From assembly GCF_000820305.1 (NCBI RefSeq), contig NZ_CDBH01000045.1, positions 413,451-477,450 of the forward strand: DNA of 64,000 nt, in the 5' to 3' direction. This document shows positions 1-9,741 of this stretch, one piece after another. Position 1 is the first letter of the stretch. Each line of letters starts with the position of its first letter. The notes beneath the pieces are model-generated. The model was given only the letters and a program-made list of their open reading frames with translations, was not told the DNA's origin and did not search any database. The position numbers were made by a program, and so were the translations under genes. The DNA comes from Aeromonas dhakensis (lineage in GTDB: Bacteria > Pseudomonadota > Gammaproteobacteria > Enterobacterales > Aeromonadaceae).

Positions 1-348
1 GCGCTGGACAAACAGTGGCAGACGCAGCTTGGCAGCCAGCAGGGGGATGTCATCAGCGTGCCCACCTATCTGGATGCCCGCGCCGGGGTGGATGCGCTGC
101 TTGATCAGCTGCTGGAGCTGGAGCGCCAGCGCAAGACGGTGACTATCTCCTACCTCAAATCCCAGCTCTACGAAGTGCAGAAGAACCTGATGCAAAACAT
201 CCCGTTCAGTCTGCGCCTGGATGAACTGGAGGCGAGAAAAGCCTCCCAGGAGCCCATCACGGCAGCCGAGCTCAAGAGCCTGGAAAATGATCTGAAAGCG
301 CTCAACATCCGCCTCTATCAGCTGCAACAGGGCGCTTCTGGTAGCTGA
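1..348 (+). CDS. C-terminal end of probable T6SS protein VasL (TssA-like), partial
   Basis: The reading frame is open from the first base of the window, so this is the 3' end of a longer gene (115 codons visible). The visible part is charged and helical, with a segment running from LDQLLELERQRKTVTIS into LKSQLYEVQK. This resembles the C-terminal helical region of VasL, the ImpA-N/TssA-like protein that follows tssM near the end of Vibrio and Aeromonas T6SS clusters. The position just upstream of PAAR and vgrG fits that order. The N-terminal ImpA domain that would settle the identity lies outside the window. An internal GTG at 58 is not needed as a start. Confidence 0.55.
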   Translation, partial: ALDKQWQTQLGSQQGDVISVPTYLDARAGVDALLDQLLELERQRKTVTISYLKSQLYEVQKNLMQNIPFSLRLDELEARKASQEPITAAELKSLENDLKALNIRLYQLQQGASGS

Positions 349-460
349 AAATGCTGATCTGAGCAAAGAGTTGCGCAAGGCGTGGTGAATTTGACTGGCA
401 AGGCAAGGTTTGCCGGAAAACTTGCCCTGTCTTGCGCAATGGATTGCAGCAGATTTGTCA

Positions 461-479
461 GATTCAACGAGATTGAATC
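461..479. repeat. Short perfect inverted repeat upstream of the PAAR gene
   Basis: GATTCAA and TTGAATC are separated by 5 bases in the 257-base gap between the VasL-like gene and the PAAR gene. It could be a dimeric regulator site. No matching regulator is visible, and the gap otherwise shows no gene. Confidence 0.3.
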
Positions 480-605
480 GTAATTGACTGATTTTTAATG
501 TGATTGTGGGTGACTTTGCCATGGCATGGAGGCTGCTGGGTCGCCGCTTCAACTGTCTCTGCACCAGGCTGCGCTTGCACCATGGTTGCCCCACGGAGAA
601 TCCAG

Positions 606-893
606 ATGTGTCCTTCTATTGCATTGCTCGGTGACATCGGCACCGACCACGAGGGTTTCCACCCATCCCCCGTGATTGCCGCCAGTCCCGATGTGTTCCT
701 CGATGGCAAACCGGTGGCCCGCCAGGGTGATCCGCTGGCCCCCCACGACAAACCCAACAATCCTCCCCATCCGCGCAGTATCTCGGGCGGGGTCGGCTCT
801 GTGCTGGTCAACGGCAAGCCCATCGCCGTGACCGGCACCGCCGTCGGTTGCGGCGGTGTGGTGATTGGCTCGGGCAGCGGACAGGCAGGTTAA
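606..893 (+). CDS. PAAR-domain T6SS spike-tip protein
   Basis: A 95-residue protein that would cap the VgrG spike and sharpen the T6SS puncturing device, or carry cargo. It shows the short glycine-rich beta repeats of PAAR proteins: a first stretch [19 protein letters not shown], then [14 protein letters not shown], then a glycine-rich end with a conserved Cys. The size is that of a single-domain PAAR protein with no toxin extension. I chose ATG 606 because a GGAG lies about 9 bases upstream; the frame is open further upstream but that part is Trp/Cys-rich and not PAAR-like. It is followed 10 bases later by vgrG, so the two are probably co-expressed and assemble together. Confidence 0.88.
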   Translation: MCPSIALLGDIGTDHEGFHPSPVIAASPDVFLDGKPVARQGDPLAPHDKPNNPPHPRSISGGVGSVLVNGKPIAVTGTAVGCGGVVIGSGSGQAG

Positions 894-903
894 GGAGCGC
901 TTC

Positions 904-2949
904 ATGGCAGACATCACAGGATTACAATTTACCGTCAAGGTGGGGGCCTTGCCCGAGAGCACCTTCGTGGTGGCCGAGTTTGCGCTGGATGAAGCGCTCA
1001 ACCGGCCATTCAACCTGCGCCTTGAGCTGGCAAGTGCCCAGCCCGACATCGACTTTGGCGCCGTGCTGGATCAGCCCTGCGAGCTCTTGGTGTGGTACAG
1101 CGGCGAGCTGCAGCGCCGGGTCTGTGGGGTGGTGAGTGACATGGCGCAGGGTGACAGCGGCTTTCGTCGTACCCGCTATCAGCTCATGGTGCAGCCGGCG
1201 CTGTGGCGGCTGTCACTTCGCCAGAACTCCCGCATCTTCCAGGCGCAGAAGCCCGATGAAATTCTCAGCATTCTTCTGCAAGAGCACGGCATCACCGACT
1301 ACGCCTTTGCGCTCAAGAATGAGCATGCCAAGCGGGAGTACTGCGTCCAGTACCGGGAAACCGACCTCGATTTCGTGAACCGCCTCGCCGCCGAAGAGGG
1401 GATGTTCTATTTCCACGAGTTTGAAGCGGGCAAGCACCGCATCGTGTTTGCCGATGACGCGGCGGCATTGACTCAAGGCCCCGAACTCTTCTTCAACCTC
1501 GGCAACCGCTCGCTGGAGCAGGGGCCCTATGTGCGCCAGTTCCACTACCGGGAGGCTGTGCGCCCCTCGGATGTGGAGCTCAAGGACTACAGCTTCAAGA
1601 CCCCGGCCTATGGTCTCCCCCATAAAAAGCAGGGCGCAGAACTCGAGCACCAGCGCGATACCTATCAGCACTTCGACTACCCGGGTCGCTACAAGCAGGA
1701 TGGCAGCGGCAAGGCCTTTGCCCAGCACAGGCTCGATGCGCTGCGCAACGATGCGGTGGCGGGCCAGGCTAAGTCCAACTGCGCCGCCTTGCTGCCGGGG
1801 CAGATGTTTTCCCTCACCGAACACCCCAACGGCAGCCTCAACACCGACTGGCAAGTGGTGCACATCCAGCACACCGGCTTGCAGCCACAGGCGCTGGAAG
1901 AGGAGGGGGGCAGCGGCCCCACCGTCTATCACAACGAATTCGGCGTGGTGAAAGCCAGCTCCACCTGGCGGGCCCGCATCGGCAGCCCGGAAGCCCCTCA
2001 CAAGCCCATGGTGGATGGCCCGCAAATCGCCATGGTGGTGGGTCCCGAAGGGGAGGAGATTTACTGCGACGAACATGGCCGGGTGAAGCTGCAGTTCCCG
2101 TGGGACCGCTATGGTTCGAGCAACGACCAGAGTTCCTGCTGGGTGCGAGTCTCGCAAGGCTGGGCCGGCGGTCAATACGGCATGATGGCCATCCCACGCA
2201 TCGGCCACGAGGTCATCGTGAGTTTCCTAGAAGGGGACCCGGACCAGCCCATCGTGACGGGTCGAACTTACCACGCCACCAACCGCCCGCCTTACGAGTT
2301 ACCGGCCAACAAGACCCGCACCGTGCTGCGCACCGAGACCCACCAGGGGGAGGGTTTCAACGAACTGCGCTTTGAAGACCAGGCGGGGCAGGAAGAGATT
2401 TATATCCACGGTCAGAAAGACCTGAACGTGCTCATCGAAAACGATGCGGCTTGGCACATCAAGCACGACGAGCATCGGGACATCGACAACGAGCGGGTGA
2501 CCCGCATCAAGGGCAACGACCACCTGACGGTGGAGGGTGAGAAGCGCGACCAGATAAAAGCTGACTACTCGCTGACGGTGGATGCCAGTCTGCATCAGAA
2601 GCTGGGGCTGTCACTGCTGGTTGAAGCCGGGCAGGAAGTGCATATCAAGGTGGGCGACAAGCTGGTGCTGGAGGCGGGTTCTGAAATAACCCTCAAGGGA
2701 GGTGGCAGCTTTGTGAAAGTGGACCCGAGCGGCATCAAGCTGGTCGGCCCCGCCATCAAACTCAATGCCGGCGGCAGCGCAGGTTCAGGCTCTGGCTGGG
2801 GGGGGAAGGCTCCCGTGGTGCCCAAGGGAGTAGAAGTGGTCAAGGCTCCCGAACTGGTCGAGCTGGTCAAGGCCATCCCTACCGAGAAGGCGATGGAGGC
2901 GCTCTTGAAAGAAGAGAAGCCCGGTGCGTTTTACCTCTTTTCTGAATAA
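904..2949 (+). CDS. vgrG: T6SS spike protein VgrG, structural type
   Basis: A 681-residue VgrG (TssI) that trimerises into the T6SS spike. The N-terminal two thirds is the gp27-like base (for example [21 protein letters not shown] near residues 145-165). The gp5-like OB region follows near residue 370, with [18 protein letters not shown] and then [14 protein letters not shown] beta-helical needle rich in hydrophobic/Gly repeats runs to about residue 625. The remaining ~55 residues (Gly/Ser, then Val/Lys/Glu-rich) are too short for an enzymatic domain, so this is not an evolved VgrG. ATG 904 is preceded by AAGGAG at 892-897, overlapping the PAAR stop. The effector gene begins 9 bases after its stop, suggesting that this VgrG carries that effector. 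Confidence 0.95.
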   Translation: MADITGLQFTVKVGALPESTFVVAEFALDEALNRPFNLRLELASAQPDIDFGAVLDQPCELLVWYSGELQRRVCGVVSDMAQGDSGFRRTRYQLMVQPALWRLSLRQNSRIFQAQKPDEILSILLQEHGITDYAFALKNEHAKREYCVQYRETDLDFVNRLAAEEGMFYFHEFEAGKHRIVFADDAAALTQGPELFFNLGNRSLEQGPYVRQFHYREAVRPSDVELKDYSFKTPAYGLPHKKQGAELEHQRDTYQHFDYPGRYKQDGSGKAFAQHRLDALRNDAVAGQAKSNCAALLPGQMFSLTEHPNGSLNTDWQVVHIQHTGLQPQALEEEGGSGPTVYHNEFGVVKASSTWRARIGSPEAPHKPMVDGPQIAMVVGPEGEEIYCDEHGRVKLQFPWDRYGSSNDQSSCWVRVSQGWAGGQYGMMAIPRIGHEVIVSFLEGDPDQPIVTGRTYHATNRPPYELPANKTRTVLRTETHQGEGFNELRFEDQAGQEEIYIHGQKDLNVLIENDAAWHIKHDEHRDIDNERVTRIKGNDHLTVEGEKRDQIKADYSLTVDASLHQKLGLSLLVEAGQEVHIKVGDKLVLEAGSEITLKGGGSFVKVDPSGIKLVGPAIKLNAGGSAGSGSGWGGKAPVVPKGVEVVKAPELVELVKAIPTEKAMEALLKEEKPGAFYLFSE

Positions 2950-2958
2950 GGAAACAGC

Positions 2959-5900
2959 ATGAAGTTTGCATTTCCCATCCTCACTGCCACAGGGGAAGAG
3001 TTCAAGGACGTCAAGGCACTGACGGCGCTGATCAATGGCGAGCAATCGGGTCACTATCTTCTTGGCAATCACAACAAATGGCATGGCGGCATTCATATCA
3101 GCGACAAGAGTGCTCCTTGGTGCAAGGATAAGTACCCTGTCAGAGCCATGGCCGATGGCAAGGTGGTGGCCTTCCGGATGATGAAGGATTACCTGACCTC
3201 TGAATTTCAGGGGGAGTCCTTGCGTTATTCCAACTGCTTCTGCCTGGTACAGCATGAATATTGTGAAGTGAATGCAGAGACCAAGGCGAAAAACGAGTTC
3301 ACTTTCTACTCGCTCTATATGCATCTGCTGCCTTGGGGTCAGTACCAAAGTACAGAGAAGCTGATACTGAAGAAGGGGTGGAATGCACGAAATTCCGTTC
3401 CTGATGCCGAGCAGGCTCGTGCCAATACCACCTTGCCCCGTTTCACCCTGCCAAAAGATACCGAAATGGAAATGGACAACGGTACGCCTTCTCAAAAGGG
3501 GATTGTGGGAGGCAAGGAGTATGATTTCATCAGGGTGACGATCAAGAGTCAGCTTTCCAATACCCAGATGAAAGAGGCTGAGAAGGCCGGTGTTGTGGTC
3601 AGTCAAGGGAGTTCGGTCTGGATCGCCAATAGTCCGGCCGCTGTTGAGGTGATTAAACCCAACCTGCCTACTTGGCTATTCGATCAGATAGAGGCGGAAC
3701 TGCTGACTAATATGGTTGGTCGTGCGGATCCTGTTCTCAATGGGCCTACAGGCCGTCTGATGGCGGGAGACCGAAGCGTTTCTCTGCCCGCAGGAACAAA
3801 AGTGACGTATGATGCCCACCAACTCGAATTCCATTGGGTGGGTGACAAGGCGCGCAAGATGGCAAGATGCGAATATGTGACACCGAATGCAGATGGTGCT
3901 GCGGGTAATTGCGGTATGGCCTGGGTGTGCGTCGAAGATGAATTTATCAAGGTAAATGCGCGTACACCTTCTCATCTTGGCGAACTCTATGTGTTGCCAT
4001 CTCCCGTGGCCATTGCCGCAGGTGAGACCATAGGCTATCTCGGTCTGGTGGAAACGCCAGGCTCTCTGATGGGAGGCAAAAAGAGCAAGTATCAAGTCCA
4101 TCTTGAAGTTTTCACCCAGGATCCTCGTCTTGACGATGTGCTGGCCAACAAGGCGGGAACAAAAGGTGGTGCTACCTATGCCAAGGTCCCGGCGGGACTC
4201 GTCTTGCACGAAAAGAAAAAGCAGGAAGATAAAGATCTTTGGGTGGCAACCGGTGACAAGAGTCTGGAAGAGTTGGTTGAGTCACCAAAGTTTGAAAAAG
4301 ATGCCGCCAAACAGGAGTGGGTTTGTGTTTCGTCAGGAAAGTATGTCAAGAAAGAGCAAGTCGAACTGTTGAGCCAGCATGACTGGCTGAAGATTGGTTT
4401 TAAAAAGGTCGATGGTTCAGGCTCCGATGGCTATCTGGATCCCGATGCGCCACCCAGCTTCTTTACCGAATTGGTAAAGAGTTTCGATACTGATAAGAGT
4501 GGTGAGCTTAGCAGTGAAGAAATACAGGCGGCCTTGCAAAACAGCAGCAATGCAGAAAAACTTCACAAACTAATCGTCAAGCATCCCAGTGAGTGGTATG
4601 AAAAATCATCAGCCAGTAGTTATCTTTGGCTAGATAAATTAATGAAAAAAATTGGTTTGCCTGATTTTGACCTCTTGGTGGATCACGAGAAACAGCGTAT
4701 CGATAAGCTGGAGTGGATGCAGAGTGCTGCCAAGCTAAAGCTTGATAAGGAGGTCTGGCATTTTAATCCATTGCTAGTATTGATTAATAAAAAAGTCAAT
4801 TCATGTTATCGATTGCTTTGGGGGCAGAAAGTAACAGTTTCATTAGGAAGCGAAAAAGCTTGTGAGTTCAGACGTAGAGTTGTTGATATATGTGCTGAAG
4901 TGTGGGGTGAGAATAAAAAAATTGAGTATGCAAATGTTTTAATGGCTTGTATGGCTGTTGAAACATCAAGGATATTCACTTCTTCGGTGATTCTTCTTAA
5001 ACCACTTAGAGATACTAATGGTGCATATATATATAATAAAAATGGTAGGATTAAAAAATCATATCAACCTGTACCTAAAAAAGAAATTATAAATGATGTA
5101 AGTATTGCTAAAAAAAATCCGGTTGGCTTAATACAATTTACTGGACCTGCGGTCCAGCAAATTAACAAAGTTCATTCTACCAATATAACCAAACAAGATT
5201 TGGCGTTAATGGATGAACTTGAACAGTTGGATTATGTAAAGAAATACTTCACATCAAGAAAAGACCTTCTAGAAAAATTCAATGGACCGGAGGATATATA
5301 TCTTTTTATTTTCTGTCCTGAAGGTGTTGGAAAAGATGATGATTATGTTCTTTATAGTAAACAAGATGATAATGAATTTGGGGTTGATTATTATAAGAGC
5401 AACAGTAGCTTAGATTCAAATCTTCATGGTAATGAAGGTAACAATGATCAGAAAATCCAAAAGAAAGAACTATTGTCAAGGTTGAGGAAATTAATGGTTG
5501 AGGGGGAGGAGTACATTAACGAGTGCTGCTGTGGTATCTCTAAAAAAGAACTCTCTCGTTTAGAATTGAGTGGCGAAAAATGGGTAAGCCGCTATCCAAC
5601 AAGCAAGAGTATAGATGACCTTGAACTTGGATTTTCTAAAAATGTAAGGAAGTTTATATCTGCGATAGAGTCTGCTGGTGGGCAAGTTAGAATTTCTGCA
5701 ACCTATCGGCCAGTTGAACGTGCTTACTTGATGCATTATTGTTGGCGAATTGCTAAAGAGGGGTTTGCTCCTGAAAAAGTACCAAAGATTCAAGGTGTTG
5801 ATATTGATTGGGAACATAATAATGAAAGTGGCATACCAGATAAGCAAGCTGCAATCATGGCAGCTAAAAAAATGGTAGCAGCATACAACATAATATATAA

Positions 5901-6099
5901 GCCATCTTTAACCTCTCGACATACAGAGAAAAAAGCCATAGATATGACAATCACTGGAGTTCGAGGTCTATTTATTAAAACGAATAATGGGAAGCTTATT
6001 GAGATAAAAAATAGCGATGACCTGCACCGTGTTGGAGCCAGTTATAATGTCTTTAAGTTGGTAAGTGACCCTCCGCATTGGTCCATTGATGGGAGATAA
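2959..6099 (+). CDS. Putative multidomain peptidoglycan-targeting T6SS effector (M23-like, EF-hand, lysozyme-like, M15-like)
   Basis: 1046 residues, start supported by AAGGAA 6 bases upstream, immediately after vgrG. Domains read from the sequence: (1) an M23/LytM-like module, with WHGGIHISD at 41-49, ADGKVVAF at 65-72, YMHL at 120-123 and VHLEVF at 380-385; (2) a canonical EF-hand loop DTDKSGELSSEE at 510-521; (3) a lysozyme-like region with a candidate catalytic Glu668 in MAVETSRIF, then GLIQFTGPA at 723-731 and EQLDYVKKYF; (4) an M15-like D-Ala peptidase region with ATYRP at 914-918, S986-R-H988, D995 and H1040-W. His988 and Asp995 keep the family's H-x6-D spacing. Each of these families cuts peptidoglycan, so I infer a periplasm-acting antibacterial toxin. 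From about 4.6-4.75 kb the gene becomes AT-rich, as do its two downstream partners. The M23 motif deviates from consensus (see findings). Function is inferred from motifs only. Confidence 0.72.
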   Translation: MKFAFPILTATGEEFKDVKALTALINGEQSGHYLLGNHNKWHGGIHISDKSAPWCKDKYPVRAMADGKVVAFRMMKDYLTSEFQGESLRYSNCFCLVQHEYCEVNAETKAKNEFTFYSLYMHLLPWGQYQSTEKLILKKGWNARNSVPDAEQARANTTLPRFTLPKDTEMEMDNGTPSQKGIVGGKEYDFIRVTIKSQLSNTQMKEAEKAGVVVSQGSSVWIANSPAAVEVIKPNLPTWLFDQIEAELLTNMVGRADPVLNGPTGRLMAGDRSVSLPAGTKVTYDAHQLEFHWVGDKARKMARCEYVTPNADGAAGNCGMAWVCVEDEFIKVNARTPSHLGELYVLPSPVAIAAGETIGYLGLVETPGSLMGGKKSKYQVHLEVFTQDPRLDDVLANKAGTKGGATYAKVPAGLVLHEKKKQEDKDLWVATGDKSLEELVESPKFEKDAAKQEWVCVSSGKYVKKEQVELLSQHDWLKIGFKKVDGSGSDGYLDPDAPPSFFTELVKSFDTDKSGELSSEEIQAALQNSSNAEKLHKLIVKHPSEWYEKSSASSYLWLDKLMKKIGLPDFDLLVDHEKQRIDKLEWMQSAAKLKLDKEVWHFNPLLVLINKKVNSCYRLLWGQKVTVSLGSEKACEFRRRVVDICAEVWGENKKIEYANVLMACMAVETSRIFTSSVILLKPLRDTNGAYIYNKNGRIKKSYQPVPKKEIINDVSIAKKNPVGLIQFTGPAVQQINKVHSTNITKQDLALMDELEQLDYVKKYFTSRKDLLEKFNGPEDIYLFIFCPEGVGKDDDYVLYSKQDDNEFGVDYYKSNSSLDSNLHGNEGNNDQKIQKKELLSRLRKLMVEGEEYINECCCGISKKELSRLELSGEKWVSRYPTSKSIDDLELGFSKNVRKFISAIESAGGQVRISATYRPVERAYLMHYCWRIAKEGFAPEKVPKIQGVDIDWEHNNESGIPDKQAAIMAAKKMVAAYNIIYKPSLTSRHTEKKAIDMTITGVRGLFIKTNNGKLIEIKNSDDLHRVGASYNVFKLVSDPPHWSIDGR

Positions 6100-6640
6100 T
6101 ATTTTGAAATATATTTTGTTTTTCTTTATAAGCTCTATCGCGTGGGGGAGTTATGCTTCCGATTCTTATCAACCCGGAATATTTGTAAAGAATTCTAATG
6201 GTAAATATAATTTTATTGTAAGTGGTGGTATTAATAGTGGAGGTGTACTGCTGGTCGCTGATGAATGTGAAGGCTCTAAATGTTACAAGGAAGTAGACTC
6301 TTCGTATATGCTTAATAAAGGGGAGGATTTAAATTCTAGCGATGAGATTAACTTCAATAAAGTTTATAGATACGAGGTTTCAGGTATAAATATTAAAAAT
6401 GAAATTACAATTGCATACTATTTTTTGAATAAAAAAAATCTATCTAGGATAAGTTTAATAAAAGAGGGGGGGCAATACGTTATTAATGTTGATGGGGATA
6501 TGAATAAAGGATTTGTTTGTAAGTCTGAAGAGGGTGTTCACTTGTACACACTTTCTATAAACAAAAAAATCAATAGTCATGTATACTATTCTCTGGGATA
6601 TAGTGTTAAACCAGATTGCGATAGGTTTATGTATGAATAA
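6089..6640 (+). CDS. Putative periplasmic immunity protein 1
   Basis: 183 residues with a signal-peptide-like start: MGDNILKYI, then a hydrophobic FFFISSIAW stretch ending GSYA, then mature SDSYQPG. I do not recognise a family. ATG 6089 overlaps the effector stop codon by 11 bases, a translationally coupled arrangement typical of effector-immunity pairs. The gene is very AT-rich like the effector C-terminal half, indicating joint acquisition. A pair of Cys residues (DECEGSKC) could form a disulfide in the periplasm. The proposed role is to block one of the effector's cell-wall enzymes at home; this rests on position, export signal and composition only. Confidence 0.6.
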   Translation: MGDNILKYILFFFISSIAWGSYASDSYQPGIFVKNSNGKYNFIVSGGINSGGVLLVADECEGSKCYKEVDSSYMLNKGEDLNSSDEINFNKVYRYEVSGINIKNEITIAYYFLNKKNLSRISLIKEGGQYVINVDGDMNKGFVCKSEEGVHLYTLSINKKINSHVYYSLGYSVKPDCDRFMYE

Positions 6641-7046
6641 ATTTCTTTCAGAAAAAGCAATGGTTTTGATTTTTATTTTTTCTTGTGTTTTTCCAGTAGA
6701 GGCTTTTTCTAGTGTATTTAATAAAAAATTAATCCTAAATCAAAAGCAAGAGGAATTGATTGATGGTAGCATGGCTAGTCAAACATATATATTTGATTTT
6801 GATGGCAATAAAGCCTTTCTAAAGATAAAGTCATGGCATTCTATGTATTCCTGCGATGGGAACTATGTTGCTATAAATAATAATGGTATCATATCGCTTT
6901 CATGGAATGTATCAGTCAATGGGAAAGACTATTTTTGTGACTCCCCATCACCACAGTTTAAAATCAAAGTTAAAAACAATAAATTTTATTTAAATAGTCA
7001 GTTGTTAAAAGATGAAAATGAATGGTATCTGATGACTGAAAAGTAA
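6633..7046 (+). CDS. Putative periplasmic immunity protein 2
   Basis: 137 residues starting at ATG 6633, which overlaps the previous gene's stop (8 bases shared). The N-terminus MNKFLSEKAMVLIFIFSCVFPVEA reads as a signal peptide. The mature part has no family I recognise and contains two Cys residues (YSCDG and YFCDSP), compatible with a disulfide-bonded periplasmic protein. It is AT-rich like its partner. Overlap, size, export signal and position after a wall-degrading effector suggest a second immunity factor, perhaps against a different catalytic domain. It could instead be a diverged duplicate that no longer acts. No promoter is evident between the effector and this gene. Confidence 0.55.
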   Translation: MNKFLSEKAMVLIFIFSCVFPVEAFSSVFNKKLILNQKQEELIDGSMASQTYIFDFDGNKAFLKIKSWHSMYSCDGNYVAINNNGIISLSWNVSVNGKDYFCDSPSPQFKIKVKNNKFYLNSQLLKDENEWYLMTEK

Positions 7047-7138
7047 TTTTCAGTTTATAGCTAGCGTTTTCAACCGGGTGAGATCATCTGTGTGCTATGA
7101 GGGTGTTAGGTATAAGATAAAGCGAGTAGCTATTACAT

Positions 7139-7167
7139 AACACCGGCCTAGCGCCGGTGTTGTTTTA
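7139..7167 (+). terminator. Rho-independent terminator candidate after the effector/immunity genes
   Basis: AACACCGGC and GCCGGTGTT form a 9-bp stem with a 5-base loop, followed by GTTTT. It sits about 90 bases after the second immunity gene and just before the IS element. Confidence 0.65.
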
Positions 7168-7242
7168 TCGTCATTGTAGTGGTCTAATCATCCCGGACAC
7201 CATTTTAGGTGGTACAGTCACCACCTTGACCTGAGGTGTTCA

Positions 7243-8410
<1,168 letters not shown>

Positions 8411-8418
8411 CCACTACA

Positions 8419-9057
8419 CATCTTCTTCGGTACCAATTTCATAGCCTTCTTGAACATGTAATAAGGGGGACTGTCCCTCCATCATTAGGCCCTGACGAGA
8501 TCACTGGTTGTTGTCGTGTTCTAGGTAGCTGTCCAGGCCTGTTTGCATCTGCTCCACCGGTTCGTCCGGGCAGCGCTCATCGAGCAGAGGTTGATGTAAC
8601 CGCTCGATAAAGCTGTTGCTTTGTGGCCTATGCACCTTGGTTTTCCGGTGGCGAATCCCTTTCAGGTGCAGGAACAGATCGTAGGGATGATGGTAAGGAC
8701 ACTGCTAGAACTTACGAGACAGTATAAAACTGCGCCTATGGACTTCGAAGAGCAGCTGTGCGTTTCATTGAGCGCATGGACCGGGGTCACCGGCTGCTTG
8801 CAGCGGTAGCGTCGTCCTCAGGTGTGTTGGTTGTAGCAACCTATACAGCTTGCAGGTACACCTCACCAATCCCCTTGAGCGAAGGTGTCGACTGCCATCA
8901 GCTTTCCGGTGTAGTGAACCTCAATATAGTGTTCTATGAACTCGGGACTGAAGCGTTCGAGCAGGCGAATTTGCTCGTCATTGAGCACAATCGTTTGTTC
9001 TTGGTGGTTTTTCTCGAGGCGCAACAAACAGTCGTATCTGGCGTGCAGGTCGTGACG
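8419..9057 (-). pseudogene. Decayed IS481-like DDE transposase
   Basis: Reading the minus strand across several frames recovers a collinear transposase: HARYDCLLRLEKNHQ, FSPEFIEHYIEVHYTGKL, VDTF, LKGIGEVYLQAV, KQPVTPVHALN, HPYDLFLHLKGIRHRKTK, then HRPQSNSFIERLHQPLLDE and RQGLMMEGQSP. These match in order the blocks known from IS481-type transposases, including the C-terminal PQSNGFIERFHRTLLDE and RPHQGRGMNGRTP signatures. The copy has in-frame stops (after LQAV and before SRQG), at least two frame changes and internal deletions including the middle Asp block. The IS3 element inserted at its downstream end. It is clearly non-functional. Confidence 0.8.
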
Positions 9058-9223
9058 TTGTCATACGCCACTCAGACCGCCCGTACCGACGTTGATGCCA
9101 CTTGGAATGAGCACGAATGAAACCTATTGCAGACATCTTGCAGTGAACCACCCGGATGAAAAAAGGGGTTTATTTCTACCGGATTTAAATAGATAAGACT
9201 GGATGTCTTCTGAAAGGAGATAT

Positions 9224-9300
9224 TGGGGTGGCTGATGGGGCTCGAACCCACGACAACCGGAATCACAATCCGGGACTCTACCAACTGAGCTACAGCCACC
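9224..9300 (-). tRNA. tRNA-His (GUG)
   Basis: The minus strand folds as a full cloverleaf. The anticodon loop TTGTGAT is closed by CCGGA/TCCGG, the T-loop region is GGTTCGAGCC, and CCA is encoded at the 3' end. The acceptor stem GTGGCTG pairs with CAGCCAC, and the extra 5' G (position -1, base 9300) faces C73, the histidine identity feature. It is the last tRNA in a Pro-Arg-His series, so its 3' end faces the mobile debris. Confidence 0.96.
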
Positions 9301-9348
9301 ACTGAAGATAACCATCAATGCTTGCATCGGGGAGATGCATATCATCAA

Positions 9349-9425
<77 letters not shown>

Positions 9426-9461
9426 ATTGCCTCGACAAGCCTGGCGGCATGTCGAAAAACC

Positions 9462-9538
<77 letters not shown>

Positions 9539-9590
9539 AAAATCTCGTCTCCAGCATAGCGACAGCGGCTGTACTGGGCAACGGGCCGGC

Positions 9591-9620
9591 ATCATACCCA
9601 AGCGGGAAAGCCAGCGTCAA
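9591..9620 (-). promoter_or_regulatory. Sigma-70 promoter of the tRNA-Pro-Arg-His operon
   Basis: On the minus strand TTGACG (9620-9615) and TATGAT (9596-9591) are separated by 18 bases and followed by a GC-rich discriminator (GCCGGCCCG), as usual for stable-RNA promoters. The first tRNA begins about 50 bases downstream. Confidence 0.75.
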
Positions 9621-9741
9621 CGAATTTTTCCACCAATGAATTCAAATGCCTACTTATTGCCCTCCATGCGAGAGCCGCTAACACCCGTGGCAAAAAAATG
9701 CGACAATGCGCGGCAGTTGAACACATGGTGAGTGAAGAACG

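Noticed and set aside
361..605. Possible hairpin GGCAAG...CTTGCC as a terminator after the VasL-like gene
   Set aside because: Weak 6-bp stem with a long loop and no T run.
2820..2949. VgrG C-terminal tail as a possible effector domain
   Set aside because: Only ~55 residues of Gly/Ser and Val/Lys/Glu-rich sequence after the needle; too short for a catalytic domain.
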